NCBI RefSeq assembly: GCF_001854405.1
Contig: NZ_CP017718.1
Span: 496,001 to 560,000 of the forward strand
Source: Hyphomonas sp. Mor2
GTDB lineage: Bacteria > Pseudomonadota > Alphaproteobacteria > Caulobacterales > Hyphomonadaceae
Length of the DNA stretch: 64,000 bases
Reading direction: 5' to 3'
The position numbers and the translations under genes are program-made. This document shows, piece by piece, positions 11,208 through 20,398 of the stretch; positions within the stretch are counted from its first letter, which is position 1, and every line of letters begins with the position of its first letter. The notes beneath the pieces were generated by a model. That model did no database searches and was not told the origin of the DNA. It saw nothing but the letters and a program-made list of their open reading frames with translations.

Positions 11208-11678
11208 ATGTCTCGTCGTCACCGCGCAGAGAAACGTCAGGTCCTGCCTGATCCGAAATTCAAGGACGTCGTCCTGTCTAAATTCATGAACCAGATCATG
11301 CAGGACGGCAAAAAGTCGACTGCTGAGCGCATCGTCTATGGTGCTCTGGATCTGGTAGAGTCCCGCGCCAAGAAAGACCCTGTCGAGGTTTTCCACGAAG
11401 CGCTGGAAGCCATTTCACCAGCGGTTGAGGTTCGGTCTCGCCGGGTTGGTGGTGCGACCTATCAGGTCCCGGTCGAAGTTCGTCCTGACCGTCGTCAGGC
11501 GCTGGCCATTCGCTGGCTCGCCGCTGCCGCAGGCAGCCGCAATGAGAATACCATGCGCGAGCGTCTTGCCGGAGAGCTGATGGATGCCTCTCAGGGTCGC
11601 GGAAACGCCGTCAAGAAGCGCGAAGACACGCACAAGATGGCGGAAGCCAACCGCGCGTTCTCGCACTATCGCTGGTAG
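11208..11678 (+). CDS. rpsG: 30S ribosomal protein S7
   Basis: S7 organises the 3' major domain of 16S rRNA and contacts tRNA at the E site. The 156-residue product has the family start [10 protein letters not shown] and the core segments [18 protein letters not shown] and [17 protein letters not shown]. In many bacteria it is the translational repressor of the str operon. A GGAGGG ribosome binding site precedes the ATG, and fusA follows after 53 nt. Confidence 0.98.
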   Translation: MSRRHRAEKRQVLPDPKFKDVVLSKFMNQIMQDGKKSTAERIVYGALDLVESRAKKDPVEVFHEALEAISPAVEVRSRRVGGATYQVPVEVRPDRRQALAIRWLAAAAGSRNENTMRERLAGELMDASQGRGNAVKKREDTHKMAEANRAFSHYRW

Positions 11679-11731
11679 ATTTTTCAAAAGCTTCCGTTTC
11701 CTCCCGGAACACAACTACGAAGGTAAAGCCC

Positions 11732-13852
11732 ATGGCCCGCGAATATCCGCTGGAGCGCTATCGTAACTTTGGTATTATGGCGCACATTGATGCCGGTAAG
11801 ACCACGACGTCTGAACGCATTCTGTACTATACAGGCAAGTCGCACAAAATCGGCGAAGTGCATGATGGTGCTGCGACCATGGACTGGATGGAGCAGGAGC
11901 AGGAGCGTGGCATCACGATCACGTCCGCTGCGACCACCACGTTCTGGGAGCGCACAGAAGACGGCAACTCGGCCCAAACCGAAAAGCACCGTCTCAACAT
12001 CATCGATACGCCCGGACACGTGGACTTCACGATTGAAGTTGAGCGCTCTCTGGCGGTTCTCGATGGCGCGGTCTGTGTTCTGGACGCCAATGCTGGCGTT
12101 GAACCGCAAACTGAAACCGTTTGGCGTCAGGCCGACCGGTATCACGTGCCGCGCATCGTGTTCGTCAACAAGATGGACAAGATCGGCGCAGACTTCTTCA
12201 ATTGCGTTGACATGATCAAGGATCGCACCGGTGCGCAGCCGCTCCCGATCCAGTGCCCAATCGGTGCTGAGAGCGAGCTGGAAGGTCATGTTGACCTGAT
12301 CACCATGCAGGAATGGGTCTGGGCCGGAGAAGACCTCGGCGCGACCTGGGAACTGCGTGAGATCCGCGACGAGCTGAAAGCCAAAGCCGAAGAAATGCGC
12401 TCTGAATTGGTTGAGCTTGCGGTTGAGCAAGACGAAGAAGCCATGGAAGCCTATCTCGAAGGCGAAGAGCCAAGCATCGAGAAGCTGCGCGAGCTGATTC
12501 GTAAGGGTACGCTGGAAATGGCGTTCGTCCCGGTGATCTGTGGGTCTGCGTTCAAGAACAAGGGCGTCCAGCCAATGCTGAATGCTGTGCTCGACTATCT
12601 GCCGAGCCCGCTCGATGTGCCAGCCTATATGGGCTTTAAACCAGGCGACGAAACGGAAACTCGTGACATTGCCCGGTCTGCTGACGATGCCCAGCCATTT
12701 GCTGGCCTTGCCTTCAAGATCATGAACGACCCATTCGTGGGCTCTCTGACCTTTGTTCGCATCTATTCAGGTGTGATGACCAAAGGCGGCTCTATGCTGA
12801 ACTCCACCAAGGATAAGCAAGAGCGCATTGGTCGGATGATGATGATGCACTCGAACAATCGTGAAGAGATCGAAGAAGCCTATGCGGGCGACATTATCGC
12901 TCTGGCCGGTCTGAAAGCGACCACAACGGGTGACACGCTGTGTGCGAAGAATGACCCGGTCGTTCTGGAAACCATGACCTTCCCGGATCCGGTGATTGAG
13001 ATTGCGGTTGAGCCGAAATCGAAAGCTGACCAGGAAAAAATGTCTGTTGGCCTGCAGCGCCTCGCGGCTGAAGACCCAAGCTTCCAGGTCGAGTCGGACT
13101 TTGAGTCTGGCCAGACCATCATGAAGGGCATGGGCGAACTTCACCTCGACATCCTCGTCGACCGTCTGAAGCGTGAGTTTAAAGTTGAAGCGAATATCGG
13201 TCAGCCGAAAGTGGCTTACCGCGAAGCGATCGGCCGTGTGGCTGACATCGACTACACGCACAAGAAACAGTCTGGTGGTTCTGGACAGTTTGCCCGCGTG
13301 AAGCTGACCTTCGAACCACTGGAAGCCGGTTCCGGCTTTGAGTTCGAAAGCAAGGTTGTTGGCGGTAACGTGCCGAAGGAATATATCCCGGGCGTCGAAA
13401 ACGGCTTGAAAATGGCGAAGGAAAACGGGCTTCTGGCTGGCTATCCTGTGACCGACTTCAAAGCGACCCTGACAGACGGTGCGTTCCACGATGTCGACTC
13501 CAGTGTTCTGGCGTTCGAAATTGCGGCCCGTGCTGCATTCCGCGAACTGAAGACCGAAGGCGATCCACGCCTGATGGAACCTGTGATGAAGGTCGAAGTT
13601 GTCACCCCTGAAGACTATATGGGCGACATCATTGGTGACCTGAACTCACGCCGCGGTCAGATCCAGGGCTCTGAGCCACGCGGTAACGCGACAGCGATCA
13701 ACGCCTTTGTCCCGCTGGTGAATATGTTCGGTTACGTGTCTGACCTGCGCGGCATGTCACAAGGCCGGGCGCAGTTCACCATGCAGTTCGACCACTATGC
13801 TGAGGTGCCAAAAGCCGAAGCACAGAAAATCACCCAAGAATTGGCTGGCTAA
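11732..13852 (+). CDS. fusA: Elongation factor G
   Basis: EF-G is the GTPase that drives ribosome translocation and, with ribosome recycling factor, subunit splitting. The 706-residue product has the five-domain architecture. The P-loop is AHIDAGKTT near residue 20, the switch II motif is DTPGHVDFT, and the NKMD guanine specificity motif reads [12 protein letters not shown]. Domain IV, which enters the decoding site, is recognisable around residues 480-600 ([14 protein letters not shown]). It is the third gene of the str operon, upstream of tuf by 40 nt. Confidence 0.98.
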   Translation: MAREYPLERYRNFGIMAHIDAGKTTTSERILYYTGKSHKIGEVHDGAATMDWMEQEQERGITITSAATTTFWERTEDGNSAQTEKHRLNIIDTPGHVDFTIEVERSLAVLDGAVCVLDANAGVEPQTETVWRQADRYHVPRIVFVNKMDKIGADFFNCVDMIKDRTGAQPLPIQCPIGAESELEGHVDLITMQEWVWAGEDLGATWELREIRDELKAKAEEMRSELVELAVEQDEEAMEAYLEGEEPSIEKLRELIRKGTLEMAFVPVICGSAFKNKGVQPMLNAVLDYLPSPLDVPAYMGFKPGDETETRDIARSADDAQPFAGLAFKIMNDPFVGSLTFVRIYSGVMTKGGSMLNSTKDKQERIGRMMMMHSNNREEIEEAYAGDIIALAGLKATTTGDTLCAKNDPVVLETMTFPDPVIEIAVEPKSKADQEKMSVGLQRLAAEDPSFQVESDFESGQTIMKGMGELHLDILVDRLKREFKVEANIGQPKVAYREAIGRVADIDYTHKKQSGGSGQFARVKLTFEPLEAGSGFEFESKVVGGNVPKEYIPGVENGLKMAKENGLLAGYPVTDFKATLTDGAFHDVDSSVLAFEIAARAAFRELKTEGDPRLMEPVMKVEVVTPEDYMGDIIGDLNSRRGQIQGSEPRGNATAINAFVPLVNMFGYVSDLRGMSQGRAQFTMQFDHYAEVPKAEAQKITQELAG

Positions 13853-13892
13853 GTCAAAACAACACTAGAAGATTTGGTAATAGGAGTGTCCC

Positions 13893-15083
13893 ATGGCCAA
13901 GGAGAAGTTTGAGCGTAATAAGCCGCACGTGAACATCGGCACGATTGGTCACGTGGACCATGGTAAGACGACGCTGACCGCAGCGATCACCATGGTGCTG
14001 GCAGATGTGACGGGGGCTGAGAAGCGTTCGTATGAAGACATCGATAGCGCGCCTGAAGAAAAAGCCCGCGGCATCACCATCAACACCGCGCACGTCGAGT
14101 ATGAGACGGAAAACCGTCACTATGCGCACGTCGACTGCCCTGGCCACGCTGACTATGTGAAGAACATGATCACCGGTGCGGCCCAGATGGACGGCGCGAT
14201 CCTGGTTGTGAACGCGGCTGATGGCCCAATGCCACAGACCCGTGAGCACATCCTGCTGGCCCGCCAGGTGGGTGTGCCGGCTCTGACCGTCTTCATGAAC
14301 AAGGTCGACCAGGTCGATGATGAAGAACTGCTCGAGCTGGTTGAAATGGAAATCCGTGAGCTTCTGAGCTCTTACGAATTCCCAGGCGACGATATTCCGA
14401 TCATTGCCGGTTCTGCTCTGGCCGCGGTTGAAGGCCGTGACGACAATATCGGTAAAGACAAGATCATCGAACTGATGGCGGCTGTGGATGAGTATATCCC
14501 AACCCCGGATCGTCCAGTGGATCAGGACTTCCTGATGCCAGTGGAAGACGTGTTCTCGATCTCTGGTCGCGGTACGGTTGTGACCGGCCGTGTCGAAACC
14601 GGTGTCATCCACGTGGGTGACGAAGTTGAGATCGTTGGCATCCGCGAGACCCAGAAGACCACTGTCACCGGTGTTGAAATGTTCCGCAAGCTGCTCGATC
14701 AGGGCCAGGCGGGCGACAATATTGGCGCGCTGATCCGCGGGATCGACCGGGAAGGCGTTGAGCGTGGTCAAGTTCTGTGTAAGCCGGGCTCGATTACCCC
14801 GCACACGACTTTTGAAGCCGAAGCCTATATCCTGACGAAAGAAGAGGGTGGCCGTCACACGCCATTCTTCACCAATTATCGTCCACAATTCTACTTCCGT
14901 ACGACAGACGTGACCGGTGTGGTCACCCTGCCAGCGGACAAGGAAATGGTTCTGCCAGGCGACAACGTAAAGATGAGCGTTGAGCTGATCCAGCCGATCG
15001 CCATGGACCAGGGCCTGCGCTTCGCGATCCGCGAAGGCGGCCGCACCGTCGGCGCCGGTGTTGTGGCAGCTGTGAAAGCTTAA
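13893..15083 (+). CDS. tuf: Elongation factor Tu
   Basis: EF-Tu delivers aminoacyl-tRNA to the ribosome as a GTP complex. The 396-residue product shows [11 protein letters not shown] (P-loop), [23 protein letters not shown] (switch II region, given here as the family landmark), and the NKVDQVDD specificity motif. Domains II and III are complete. It closes the str operon: a strong terminator follows after about 25 nt. In many alphaproteobacteria tuf runs directly into rpsJ, but here about 3.3 kb of other genes separate the two. Confidence 0.98.
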   Translation: MAKEKFERNKPHVNIGTIGHVDHGKTTLTAAITMVLADVTGAEKRSYEDIDSAPEEKARGITINTAHVEYETENRHYAHVDCPGHADYVKNMITGAAQMDGAILVVNAADGPMPQTREHILLARQVGVPALTVFMNKVDQVDDEELLELVEMEIRELLSSYEFPGDDIPIIAGSALAAVEGRDDNIGKDKIIELMAAVDEYIPTPDRPVDQDFLMPVEDVFSISGRGTVVTGRVETGVIHVGDEVEIVGIRETQKTTVTGVEMFRKLLDQGQAGDNIGALIRGIDREGVERGQVLCKPGSITPHTTFEAEAYILTKEEGGRHTPFFTNYRPQFYFRTTDVTGVVTLPADKEMVLPGDNVKMSVELIQPIAMDQGLRFAIREGGRTVGAGVVAAVKA

Positions 15084-15108
15084 GCAAACCGCATCCATTC
15101 AAATCGAG

Positions 15109-15137
15109 AACCCCGCTGCATGAGCAGCGGGGTTTTT
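15109..15137 (+). terminator. Intrinsic terminator of the str operon
   Basis: A perfect 9-bp stem (CCCCGCTGC / GCAGCGGGG) with loop ATGA is followed by TTTTTCTTT and preceded by AA. It lies 25 nt after the tuf stop and about 36 nt before the next ATG. Confidence 0.92.
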
Positions 15138-15173
15138 CTTTGTGTTCAGCGTCAGGCGCGATAAGAAAACTCC

Positions 15174-16340
15174 ATGAGCTTGACGCCCCAGGAACTGAAC
15201 ACAATGGCCTCGACCGCCATGGCTGCACTCCAGGCGGGCAGAGCCGATGATGCCGCCGGTGGTTTTGAGCAAATCATCTCACGTGGTGGGGCGAGCCGCG
15301 ATATCTGGCTCGGTCTCGCCCTCGCGCGTCAGGGGCAAGAGAGACCAAACGAGATGATCGATGCACTGGATAAAGTGCTACTTGAGGACCCCACCAACCT
15401 TCGCGCGCTGTTGATGAAAGGCGATGCAATCTGGGACAGTGGTCAGCATGCGGACGCGGTGACCGTATACAACTATATTCGCAAACTGGTTCCGGACTCG
15501 AATATGGTCGAGGGGCCAGCGCGGCAGATGGTTGAGCGCGTGGCGACACGTCTGGATGCTCACAATACAGGCATCCGCAATCATCTGACGCAACACTTTC
15601 GCGAACATGTTTCGGGCGCGTCTTCGTATGAGCAGGCAAGATTTGAGCGCGCGAAGGCCATGCTGTTCGGCGACCGTCAGCGCTACAGTCAGGAACCGCG
15701 AAGCTTTTTCTATCCCGAACTTCCGGATCGTGAATTTTACGAAGCTGAGGATTACGCCTGGACCGAGCGACTGATCGCGGCGGAAAACCAGATCCGCAAA
15801 GAGTTCGAGGCGCTGCGTGACCAACCAGGTGCCTTCACACCTTATATTCATGCGGCGGGCAACGTTCCGATCGATCGCAACAATCCGCTGCTCGACAATG
15901 ACGACTGGAGTGCGGTGCACATTCAGAAAAATGGTGTTGTAGATCAGGCGATCGCGACCACGATGCCGAGCGTGTTGGACGCGCTTTCCGACGCGCCGCT
16001 GGAAAAGATCGATCAGCGCGGACCAACCGTTCTGGTGTCACGTCTTGCAGCGGGGGCCCGCATTCCTCCGCATACCGGCTATCTGAACACACGCCTTACC
16101 TGTCACTTACCGATTATCATCCCAGATGGCTGCGGTCTTCGTTGCGGCAGTGAAACGCGCCATTGGCGCTCGGGTGAGATGCTGATGTTCAATGACAGCA
16201 TTGATCATGAGGCGTGGAATGCGAGCGATGAAGACCGGTTCGTCCTGATCTTCTTCGTCTGGCGGCCCGAACTGAGTGAGGCTGATCAGGCGATGATCAA
16301 ATCCCTGATCGAAGGGATCGATTCCTACCAGCCAGATTAG
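15174..16340 (+). CDS. TPR protein with aspartyl/asparaginyl beta-hydroxylase domain
   Basis: The N-terminal 110 residues form two or three tetratricopeptide-like helical hairpins (AMAALQAGRADDAAGGF and later repeats). The C-terminal third matches the aspartyl/asparaginyl beta-hydroxylase family of Fe(II)/2-oxoglutarate oxygenases: PHTGYLNTRLTCHLP carries the first metal His, and FNDSIDHEAWN carries the distal His. The family hydroxylates Asp or Asn side chains, sometimes of proteins. The ATG starts about 36 nt after the tuf terminator and has no clear ribosome binding site; AAGAAAA is the only purine run. A -10-like GATAAG at 15160 would make the message nearly leaderless. Its substrate is unknown. 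It converges with the next gene, overlapping by 4 bp. Confidence 0.85.
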   Translation: MSLTPQELNTMASTAMAALQAGRADDAAGGFEQIISRGGASRDIWLGLALARQGQERPNEMIDALDKVLLEDPTNLRALLMKGDAIWDSGQHADAVTVYNYIRKLVPDSNMVEGPARQMVERVATRLDAHNTGIRNHLTQHFREHVSGASSYEQARFERAKAMLFGDRQRYSQEPRSFFYPELPDREFYEAEDYAWTERLIAAENQIRKEFEALRDQPGAFTPYIHAAGNVPIDRNNPLLDNDDWSAVHIQKNGVVDQAIATTMPSVLDALSDAPLEKIDQRGPTVLVSRLAAGARIPPHTGYLNTRLTCHLPIIIPDGCGLRCGSETRHWRSGEMLMFNDSIDHEAWNASDEDRFVLIFFVWRPELSEADQAMIKSLIEGIDSYQPD

Positions 16341-16894
16341 TCGGTCAGCGCGTCTCGATTGGCGAGATTCAAGCCGCCTGCGCCGCCGTCTTCAATATCG
16401 ACGCCAAACGTTTCGAGGAAGCGGGATATCATCATGTAGTAGCCAGTGACAAAGGTCAGCTCCTGCGTCATCTCGACCCCAAAATGTGCGAGCGTTGACT
16501 CAAAAGTTTCATCGCTGGCCCGAACATTCGCAACAATGTCGTCGACAAAGGCGAGGGCAAGTTTCTGTTCCTCGCTCAGACCGGGATGGTCTGGACCGGA
16601 TTTCACCGCCTCGATCAGCGCATCGCTCATTCCGAGATCGCGTCCGATTTTTTCATGCTGAGCGGTCTCGTAGCTGGCTTTCGACAAGTATCCGACCCGA
16701 AGAATGGCGCACTCTCGGGTGACCGGGTCGAGCTTTCCATTGAACAGAAACGCGCCGCCCAGATCGACCAGCGGTCGCATCAAACCGGGCGCATGTGCCA
16801 TCATTTTGAAAATGTTCAACGGCGCAATCCGCTCAAGCAGGTTTCGGGTCGTGTCATCGAATTGCTTGGGATCGGCATAGGGAATGCGGGCCAT
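16337..16894 (-). CDS. Carboxymuconolactone decarboxylase / AhpD-like family protein
   Basis: This 185-residue protein belongs to the AhpD-like all-helical fold. The CMD segment is FNGKLDPVTRECAILRVGYL followed by ASYETAQHEKIGRDLG. The CxxC pair of true AhpD peroxidase partners is missing, which points to the decarboxylase-like or uncharacterised branch rather than a redox enzyme. I start it at MARIPYAD, which has a strong AAGGAG site; the longer open frame upstream overlaps the divergent secreted-protein gene and shows no family similarity. The substrate cannot be inferred from the neighbours. Confidence 0.78.
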   Translation of the reverse strand: MARIPYADPKQFDDTTRNLLERIAPLNIFKMMAHAPGLMRPLVDLGGAFLFNGKLDPVTRECAILRVGYLSKASYETAQHEKIGRDLGMSDALIEAVKSGPDHPGLSEEQKLALAFVDDIVANVRASDETFESTLAHFGVEMTQELTFVTGYYMMISRFLETFGVDIEDGGAGGLNLANRDALTD

Positions 16895-16989
16895 GGGGTC
16901 TCCTTGCTGTGCAGCGATAACTAAATCACGCCTTTGAATGGTCTCAAAGCGGAATAAGACTGGCCACTGGCAGACATGGAGAGCGGGTA

Positions 16990-17436
16990 ATGATCCGAAA
17001 CGCGATTGTGGGAACAGCCCTGATTGGGGCGGCATTGAGTGGATCGGCCTCGGCAGATGAGGTCTGGAGCACAGAGATTGGCGATGTGATCTATGAAATC
17101 GACCTCGAAAACGGGATGGCCGTTCTCTCTTATCCAACCGATGGCGAAGCGCGCGGACGCGCCTATCTTTCCGGGCTTGCGGGTGTGTACACGGGTCGCA
17201 CCGGCTATGAAGGCATCTGGATCGAGCCTGAGGTCGATCCTGAAACCGAAACAGATTTGTGCGACGTCGCAATGGTCGCTCCGGATTCCGGCGAAGCGTC
17301 CAGCAATTGGGGCCGGGTTCGAGTTGTGTTTGTTGATCCGGATTTCCCGTCCACTTTCGTTGCCATGCGCGGTGATTGTTTCGACGAGCCGAGCGAAATG
17401 CTGGTCGCCCGTCCGGTCACGGCGTTCAGCCAATAG
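16990..17436 (+). CDS. Small secreted protein of unknown function
   Basis: I do not recognise this 148-residue protein. It starts with a classical signal peptide (MIRNAIVGTALIGAALSGSA, cleavage likely after SASA), so it should be periplasmic. The mature part is acidic, rich in beta-type sequence, and has two cysteines (DLCDVA and RGDCFDE) that could form one disulfide. GGAGAGCGGG precedes the ATG. It is divergent from the CMD-family gene, and tRNA-Trp follows 67 nt downstream. Confidence 0.65.
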   Translation: MIRNAIVGTALIGAALSGSASADEVWSTEIGDVIYEIDLENGMAVLSYPTDGEARGRAYLSGLAGVYTGRTGYEGIWIEPEVDPETETDLCDVAMVAPDSGEASSNWGRVRVVFVDPDFPSTFVAMRGDCFDEPSEMLVARPVTAFSQ

Positions 17437-17503
17437 AGCCGGATTTCCTGTTTCCACCCCATTGCATCCGGCGCGCGCTTGAGGCACATAGGCGCCTCAC
17501 TGG

Positions 17504-17579
17504 ACGGGTGTAGCTCAGTTGGTAGAGCATCGGTCTCCAAAACCGAGGGTCCCGGGTTCGAGTCCTGGCGCCCGTGCCA
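17504..17579 (+). tRNA. trpT: tRNA-Trp (anticodon CCA)
   Basis: A complete cloverleaf is visible. The acceptor stem is ACGGGTG / CGCCCGT with one G-U pair. The D arm contains GCTCAGTTGGTAGAGC. The anticodon stem-loop is CGGTCTCCAAAACCG with anticodon CCA, and the T arm contains GGGTTCGAGTCC. The 3' CCA is encoded. In many proteobacteria this tRNA lies just before secE-nusG-rplKAJL; here it is about 17 kb downstream of rplJ and is not followed by secE. Confidence 0.96.
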
Positions 17580-17610
17580 TGTGAAATCTCTGCTTCAGAT
17601 GAACTCAACG

Positions 17611-17913
17611 CTATCCGCTTACGGTTTCATCGCCGATCTGGTGATAGGCGGTCGCAGAGAGCTGCGTCGCGATCTCATGCATCGCTCTCATGCTGCCGGA
17701 CCTGGCCGTTTCGATAAAGGCGCGCCATTGAGCTTCCGTTTCCCAGAGGGCGATGGTCAAGACCTCATCTGGTGCCTCTATGGATTGAAGGCCGAAACTG
17801 CCGCGCGCACCAGGTGTTGAGGCGTGTATTGCGCGCGTTGTGCGCCGCCAGGCTTCAGAAAATTCGTCCAGCCGCTCTGGATCGACGCGCCAACGATAAA
17901 TCACGCGGATCAT
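17611..17913 (-). CDS. Antibiotic biosynthesis monooxygenase (ABM) domain protein
   Basis: This 100-residue single-domain protein has the dimeric alpha/beta ferredoxin-like ABM fold: MIRVIYRWRVDPERLDEFSEAW at the start and IALWETEAQWRAFIE in the middle. Family members include cofactor-free monooxygenases, haem-degrading enzymes and many proteins of unknown function, so no reaction is assigned. The start codon lies 3 nt after the stop of an upstream 55-codon gene on the same strand, so the two are probably translated together. Confidence 0.7.
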   Translation of the reverse strand: MIRVIYRWRVDPERLDEFSEAWRRTTRAIHASTPGARGSFGLQSIEAPDEVLTIALWETEAQWRAFIETARSGSMRAMHEIATQLSATAYHQIGDETVSG

Positions 17914-17916
17914 TGT

Positions 17917-18084
17917 CTAAACCTGCGCTGATGAAGGGTAGGGGAGGTTCAACCCGCGAGCGAGCGTGGTCATGTCGTCGCTTATGTATCGCCGACTCAG
18001 AGAAGTGCCCGGAGCCATGTTGAAACCATGGCCCGCTGATAGATGCACGATCAGATCGGGGGCGAGCAGGTGTTTTGTGGACAT
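17917..18084 (-). CDS. Small protein of unknown function coupled to the ABM gene
   Basis: This is a 55-residue frame starting MSTKHLLAPDLIVHLS and ending in the ABM gene's start region, with 3 nt between stop and start. An AGGAG site stands 11 nt before the ATG, on the long side but usable. I recognise no family. The last 25 residues (SRRYISDDMTTLARGLN) could form a basic amphipathic helix. The longer open frame upstream has low-complexity, arginine-rich text and is probably not coding. The call rests on spacing, the ribosome binding site and plausible composition only. Confidence 0.45.
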   Translation of the reverse strand: MSTKHLLAPDLIVHLSAGHGFNMAPGTSLSRRYISDDMTTLARGLNLPYPSSAQV

Positions 18085-18390
18085 GGTTTGCGGCTCTCCT
18101 AAGACCATCGTGCGCCGCAGAATGCATGATTTTCGTCCCCTCGCAATTGATGCCAGGCGATCGTGCGGGCGCGACCTCGACAGATGCCGGTGATGGACGT
18201 CACAAATTCTGCACACAGCCCTGTTGACGGACGCCTCTGATTCCCGTACAGGCCACCCTTCGCAAGCTAGGCCGTGCCGTGAAGGCAAACGCTGGCAACC
18301 GAAACGAACAACTGGATTTTCCTCGTGTCTGGGCGCTCAGAGAGCTGTGCGGCCTGGGTATGTGGTTTTATCGTGAATGGACATCGCAGG
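18085..18390 (+). promoter_or_regulatory. S10 operon promoter and leader region
   Basis: No convincing gene is seen in these 306 bases. TTGACG at 18224-18229, a 17-nt spacer and TACAGG at 18247-18252 form a possible promoter; the -35 is identical to that of the str and alpha operon promoters here, but the -10 is poor. The leader to rpsJ would be about 130 nt. It does not show an obvious E. coli-type L4-binding leader, although AGGCC (18269-18273) can pair with GGCCT (18352-18356). Confidence 0.4.
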
Positions 18391-18711
18391 ATGGAAAAAC
18401 AGAATATCAGGATCCGGCTGAAAGCCTTCGATCACCGCGCGCTCGATTTGTCAGCGCGTGAAATCGTTTCGACTGCCAAGCGCACCGGCGCGGAAGTGCG
18501 TGGACCAATCCCGCTTCCAACCCGTAAAGAGCGCTTCACAGTCAACCGTTCGCCACACGTGAACAAGAAGTCTCGTGAACAGTTCGAGATCCGTACGCAC
18601 AAGCGTATTCTCGACATTGTTGACCCAACCCCACAGACCGTGGACGCGCTGATGAAGCTCGATCTGTCGGCGGGTGTTGGCATCGAGATCAAGCTCGAGG
18701 GAGCTCGCTAA
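18391..18711 (+). CDS. rpsJ: 30S ribosomal protein S10
   Basis: This is S10 of the 30S head, also the NusE antitermination factor, 106 residues. I start it at [16 protein letters not shown], the normal family start; an in-frame ATG 22 codons earlier gives unrelated text. The core [26 protein letters not shown] is conserved. It is the first gene of the S10 cluster, and its stop codon overlaps the rplC start as TAATG. Confidence 0.97.
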   Translation: MEKQNIRIRLKAFDHRALDLSAREIVSTAKRTGAEVRGPIPLPTRKERFTVNRSPHVNKKSREQFEIRTHKRILDIVDPTPQTVDALMKLDLSAGVGIEIKLEGAR

Positions 18712-19754
18712 TGGCGCTTCCAGCTCAACGTTCTGGCGTACTCGCCCGCAAACTGGGCATGACACGCGTATTCAGTGAAGAAGGCCGCCACGTGCCTGTC
18801 ACTGTTCTGGCGCTTGACGGCTGTCAGGTCGTCGGCCTGCGCACCGAAGACGAGCGCGACGTGACCACCAAGAAGGGTGGCCAGGTCAAGCGCACCGACG
18901 GCTACACCGCTGTCGTGATGGGTGCCGGCGAGAAGAAAGCCAAGCGCACTGCGAAAGCCCAGCGCGAGCAATTCGCCAAGGCTGGTGTCGCGCCAAAAGC
19001 AAAAGTTACAGAGTTCCGTGTCAAATCTGACATCGCTCTGCCAGAGGTCGGCGCTGAAGTTCAGGCCGACCATTTTGTTCCTGGTCAAAAAGTCGACGTT
19101 GCAGGCGTTTCCATCGGTAAAGGTTTTGCCGGTGCGATGAAGCGCTGGAACTTCGGTGGTCTGCGCGCCTCGCACGGTGTGTCGATCTCTCACCGTTCGC
19201 ACGGATCGACAGGTCAGTGCCAAGACCCAGGCCGCGTCTTTAAAGGTAAGAAGATGGCCGGTCACTATGGTGTCGCACGCAAGACCGTCCAGAACCTCGA
19301 AATCGTTCGCACGGATGTTGAGCGCGGTCTGCTGCTCGTCAAAGGCGCGATCCCGGGTGCTGAAGGCTCTTATGTTGAAGTTCGCGACGCTGTGAAAAAA
19401 GACATTCACGCGGACGCGCCAGCTGAGGGTTCTTTCAAGGCGCCAGCCAAGGGTGACGCACCTGCCGCTGACGTTAAGATCGAGGGCACTGCGGCTGACA
19501 ATATTGTCCTTGTCGACGGCATCGGTCCAAAGACTGAAGAGGCCCTTAAAGAGAAGGGCGCTGGTACGCTCTCTGGTTTCGTTGCAATGGCTGATGATGA
19601 GCGCACAGCTCTGCTCGAAGAGCTCGGTGTTGCTGAAGATGCCGCGAACGAAGACTGGGTCGGTCAGGCGAAAGACATTCTGGCCGGTGGTCAGCCGCGC
19701 GCCAAAACCGACCAAGAGCTTCTCGCGAAACTCCTGAAAGAGGGTGCTGAGTAA
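18711..19754 (+). CDS. rplC: 50S ribosomal protein L3 with C-terminal extension
   Basis: L3 is an early assembly protein of the 50S subunit near the peptidyl transferase centre. Residues 1-235 are a normal L3, including [20 protein letters not shown] with the glutamine (Q169) that PrmB methylates in other bacteria. Residues 236-347 are extra: an Ala/Pro/Lys linker followed by [17 protein letters not shown] (267-283) and a helical, acidic tail. The [10 protein letters not shown] text resembles a helix-hairpin-helix nucleic-acid-binding motif. Usual L3 proteins are about 210-260 residues. The extension is in frame, with the same codon use, and the stop overlaps the rplD start as TAATG, so it is unlikely to be an error. 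Confidence 0.95.
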   Translation: MALPAQRSGVLARKLGMTRVFSEEGRHVPVTVLALDGCQVVGLRTEDERDVTTKKGGQVKRTDGYTAVVMGAGEKKAKRTAKAQREQFAKAGVAPKAKVTEFRVKSDIALPEVGAEVQADHFVPGQKVDVAGVSIGKGFAGAMKRWNFGGLRASHGVSISHRSHGSTGQCQDPGRVFKGKKMAGHYGVARKTVQNLEIVRTDVERGLLLVKGAIPGAEGSYVEVRDAVKKDIHADAPAEGSFKAPAKGDAPAADVKIEGTAADNIVLVDGIGPKTEEALKEKGAGTLSGFVAMADDERTALLEELGVAEDAANEDWVGQAKDILAGGQPRAKTDQELLAKLLKEGAE

Positions 19755-20395
19755 TGGAACTCTCCGTCAAAACACTTGAAGGCAAGGCCGCTGGCAAAGC
19801 CACAGTTGATGATGCTGTGTTCGGGATCGAAGAGATCCGCGGCGACGTCATTCAGCGCATGGTTCGCTACCAGCTCGCCAAACGCCAGGCTGGCACGCAC
19901 AAAACGCAAGAGCGTGGCGACGTGTCTGTCACAACCAAGAAGTACATTCGTCAAAAAGGCTCAGGCGGCGCACGCCACGGGTCTAAGAATGCGAACATCT
20001 TTGTCGGTGGTGCGGTTGCGCACGGACCTCGCGTTCGTAGCCACGCGCACGGCCTGCCGAAGAAGGTCCGCAAAATGGCGCTGGCTCACGCTCTGTCTTC
20101 CAAGGTCAAGGATGATGCCGTCCTGGTCCTCGACAAGGCCGAGCTGAAAGAAGCCAAAACCAAGGATCTGTCTGCAAAGCTGGCCAAGCTTGGTCTGTCG
20201 AATGCGCTGATCATTGGCGGCGCTGAGCTCGACGCCAATTTCGCCAAGGCCGCTCAGAACATTCCTAATGTGGACGTTCTGCCAGCTGCTGGTCTCAATG
20301 TTTACGATGTGCTTCGCCGCAAGACTTTGGTCCTGACCAAAGACGCGCTGGAAAGCATCGATGCGCGCTTCAATGGCGCAAAAGCGGAGGCTTAA
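19754..20395 (+). CDS. rplD: 50S ribosomal protein L4
   Basis: L4 lines the nascent peptide exit tunnel. The 213-residue product has the tunnel-loop segment GSGGARHGSKNANIFVGG and the conserved SHAHGLPKKVRKMALAHALS. In gammaproteobacteria L4 also represses the S10 operon, but whether it does so here is unknown. It is translationally coupled to rplC by a one-base stop/start overlap. Confidence 0.97.
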   Translation: MELSVKTLEGKAAGKATVDDAVFGIEEIRGDVIQRMVRYQLAKRQAGTHKTQERGDVSVTTKKYIRQKGSGGARHGSKNANIFVGGAVAHGPRVRSHAHGLPKKVRKMALAHALSSKVKDDAVLVLDKAELKEAKTKDLSAKLAKLGLSNALIIGGAELDANFAKAAQNIPNVDVLPAAGLNVYDVLRRKTLVLTKDALESIDARFNGAKAEA

Positions 20396-20398
20396 TCC

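Noticed and set aside
13854-15098. A 414-codon open frame antisense to tuf
   Set aside because: It is a mirror of tuf in a codon-biased gene, with no family text. Highly biased ribosomal and factor genes produce such frames often.
17479-17820. A 113-codon frame running through the tRNA-Trp gene
   Set aside because: It overlaps a perfect tRNA cloverleaf and the ABM gene on the other strand; the translation has no family features.
18708-19715. A 335-codon open frame antisense to rplC, including the extension
   Set aside because: No recognisable domain. The plus-strand frame is a clear L3 with coupled neighbours, and the extension continues L3 codon use.
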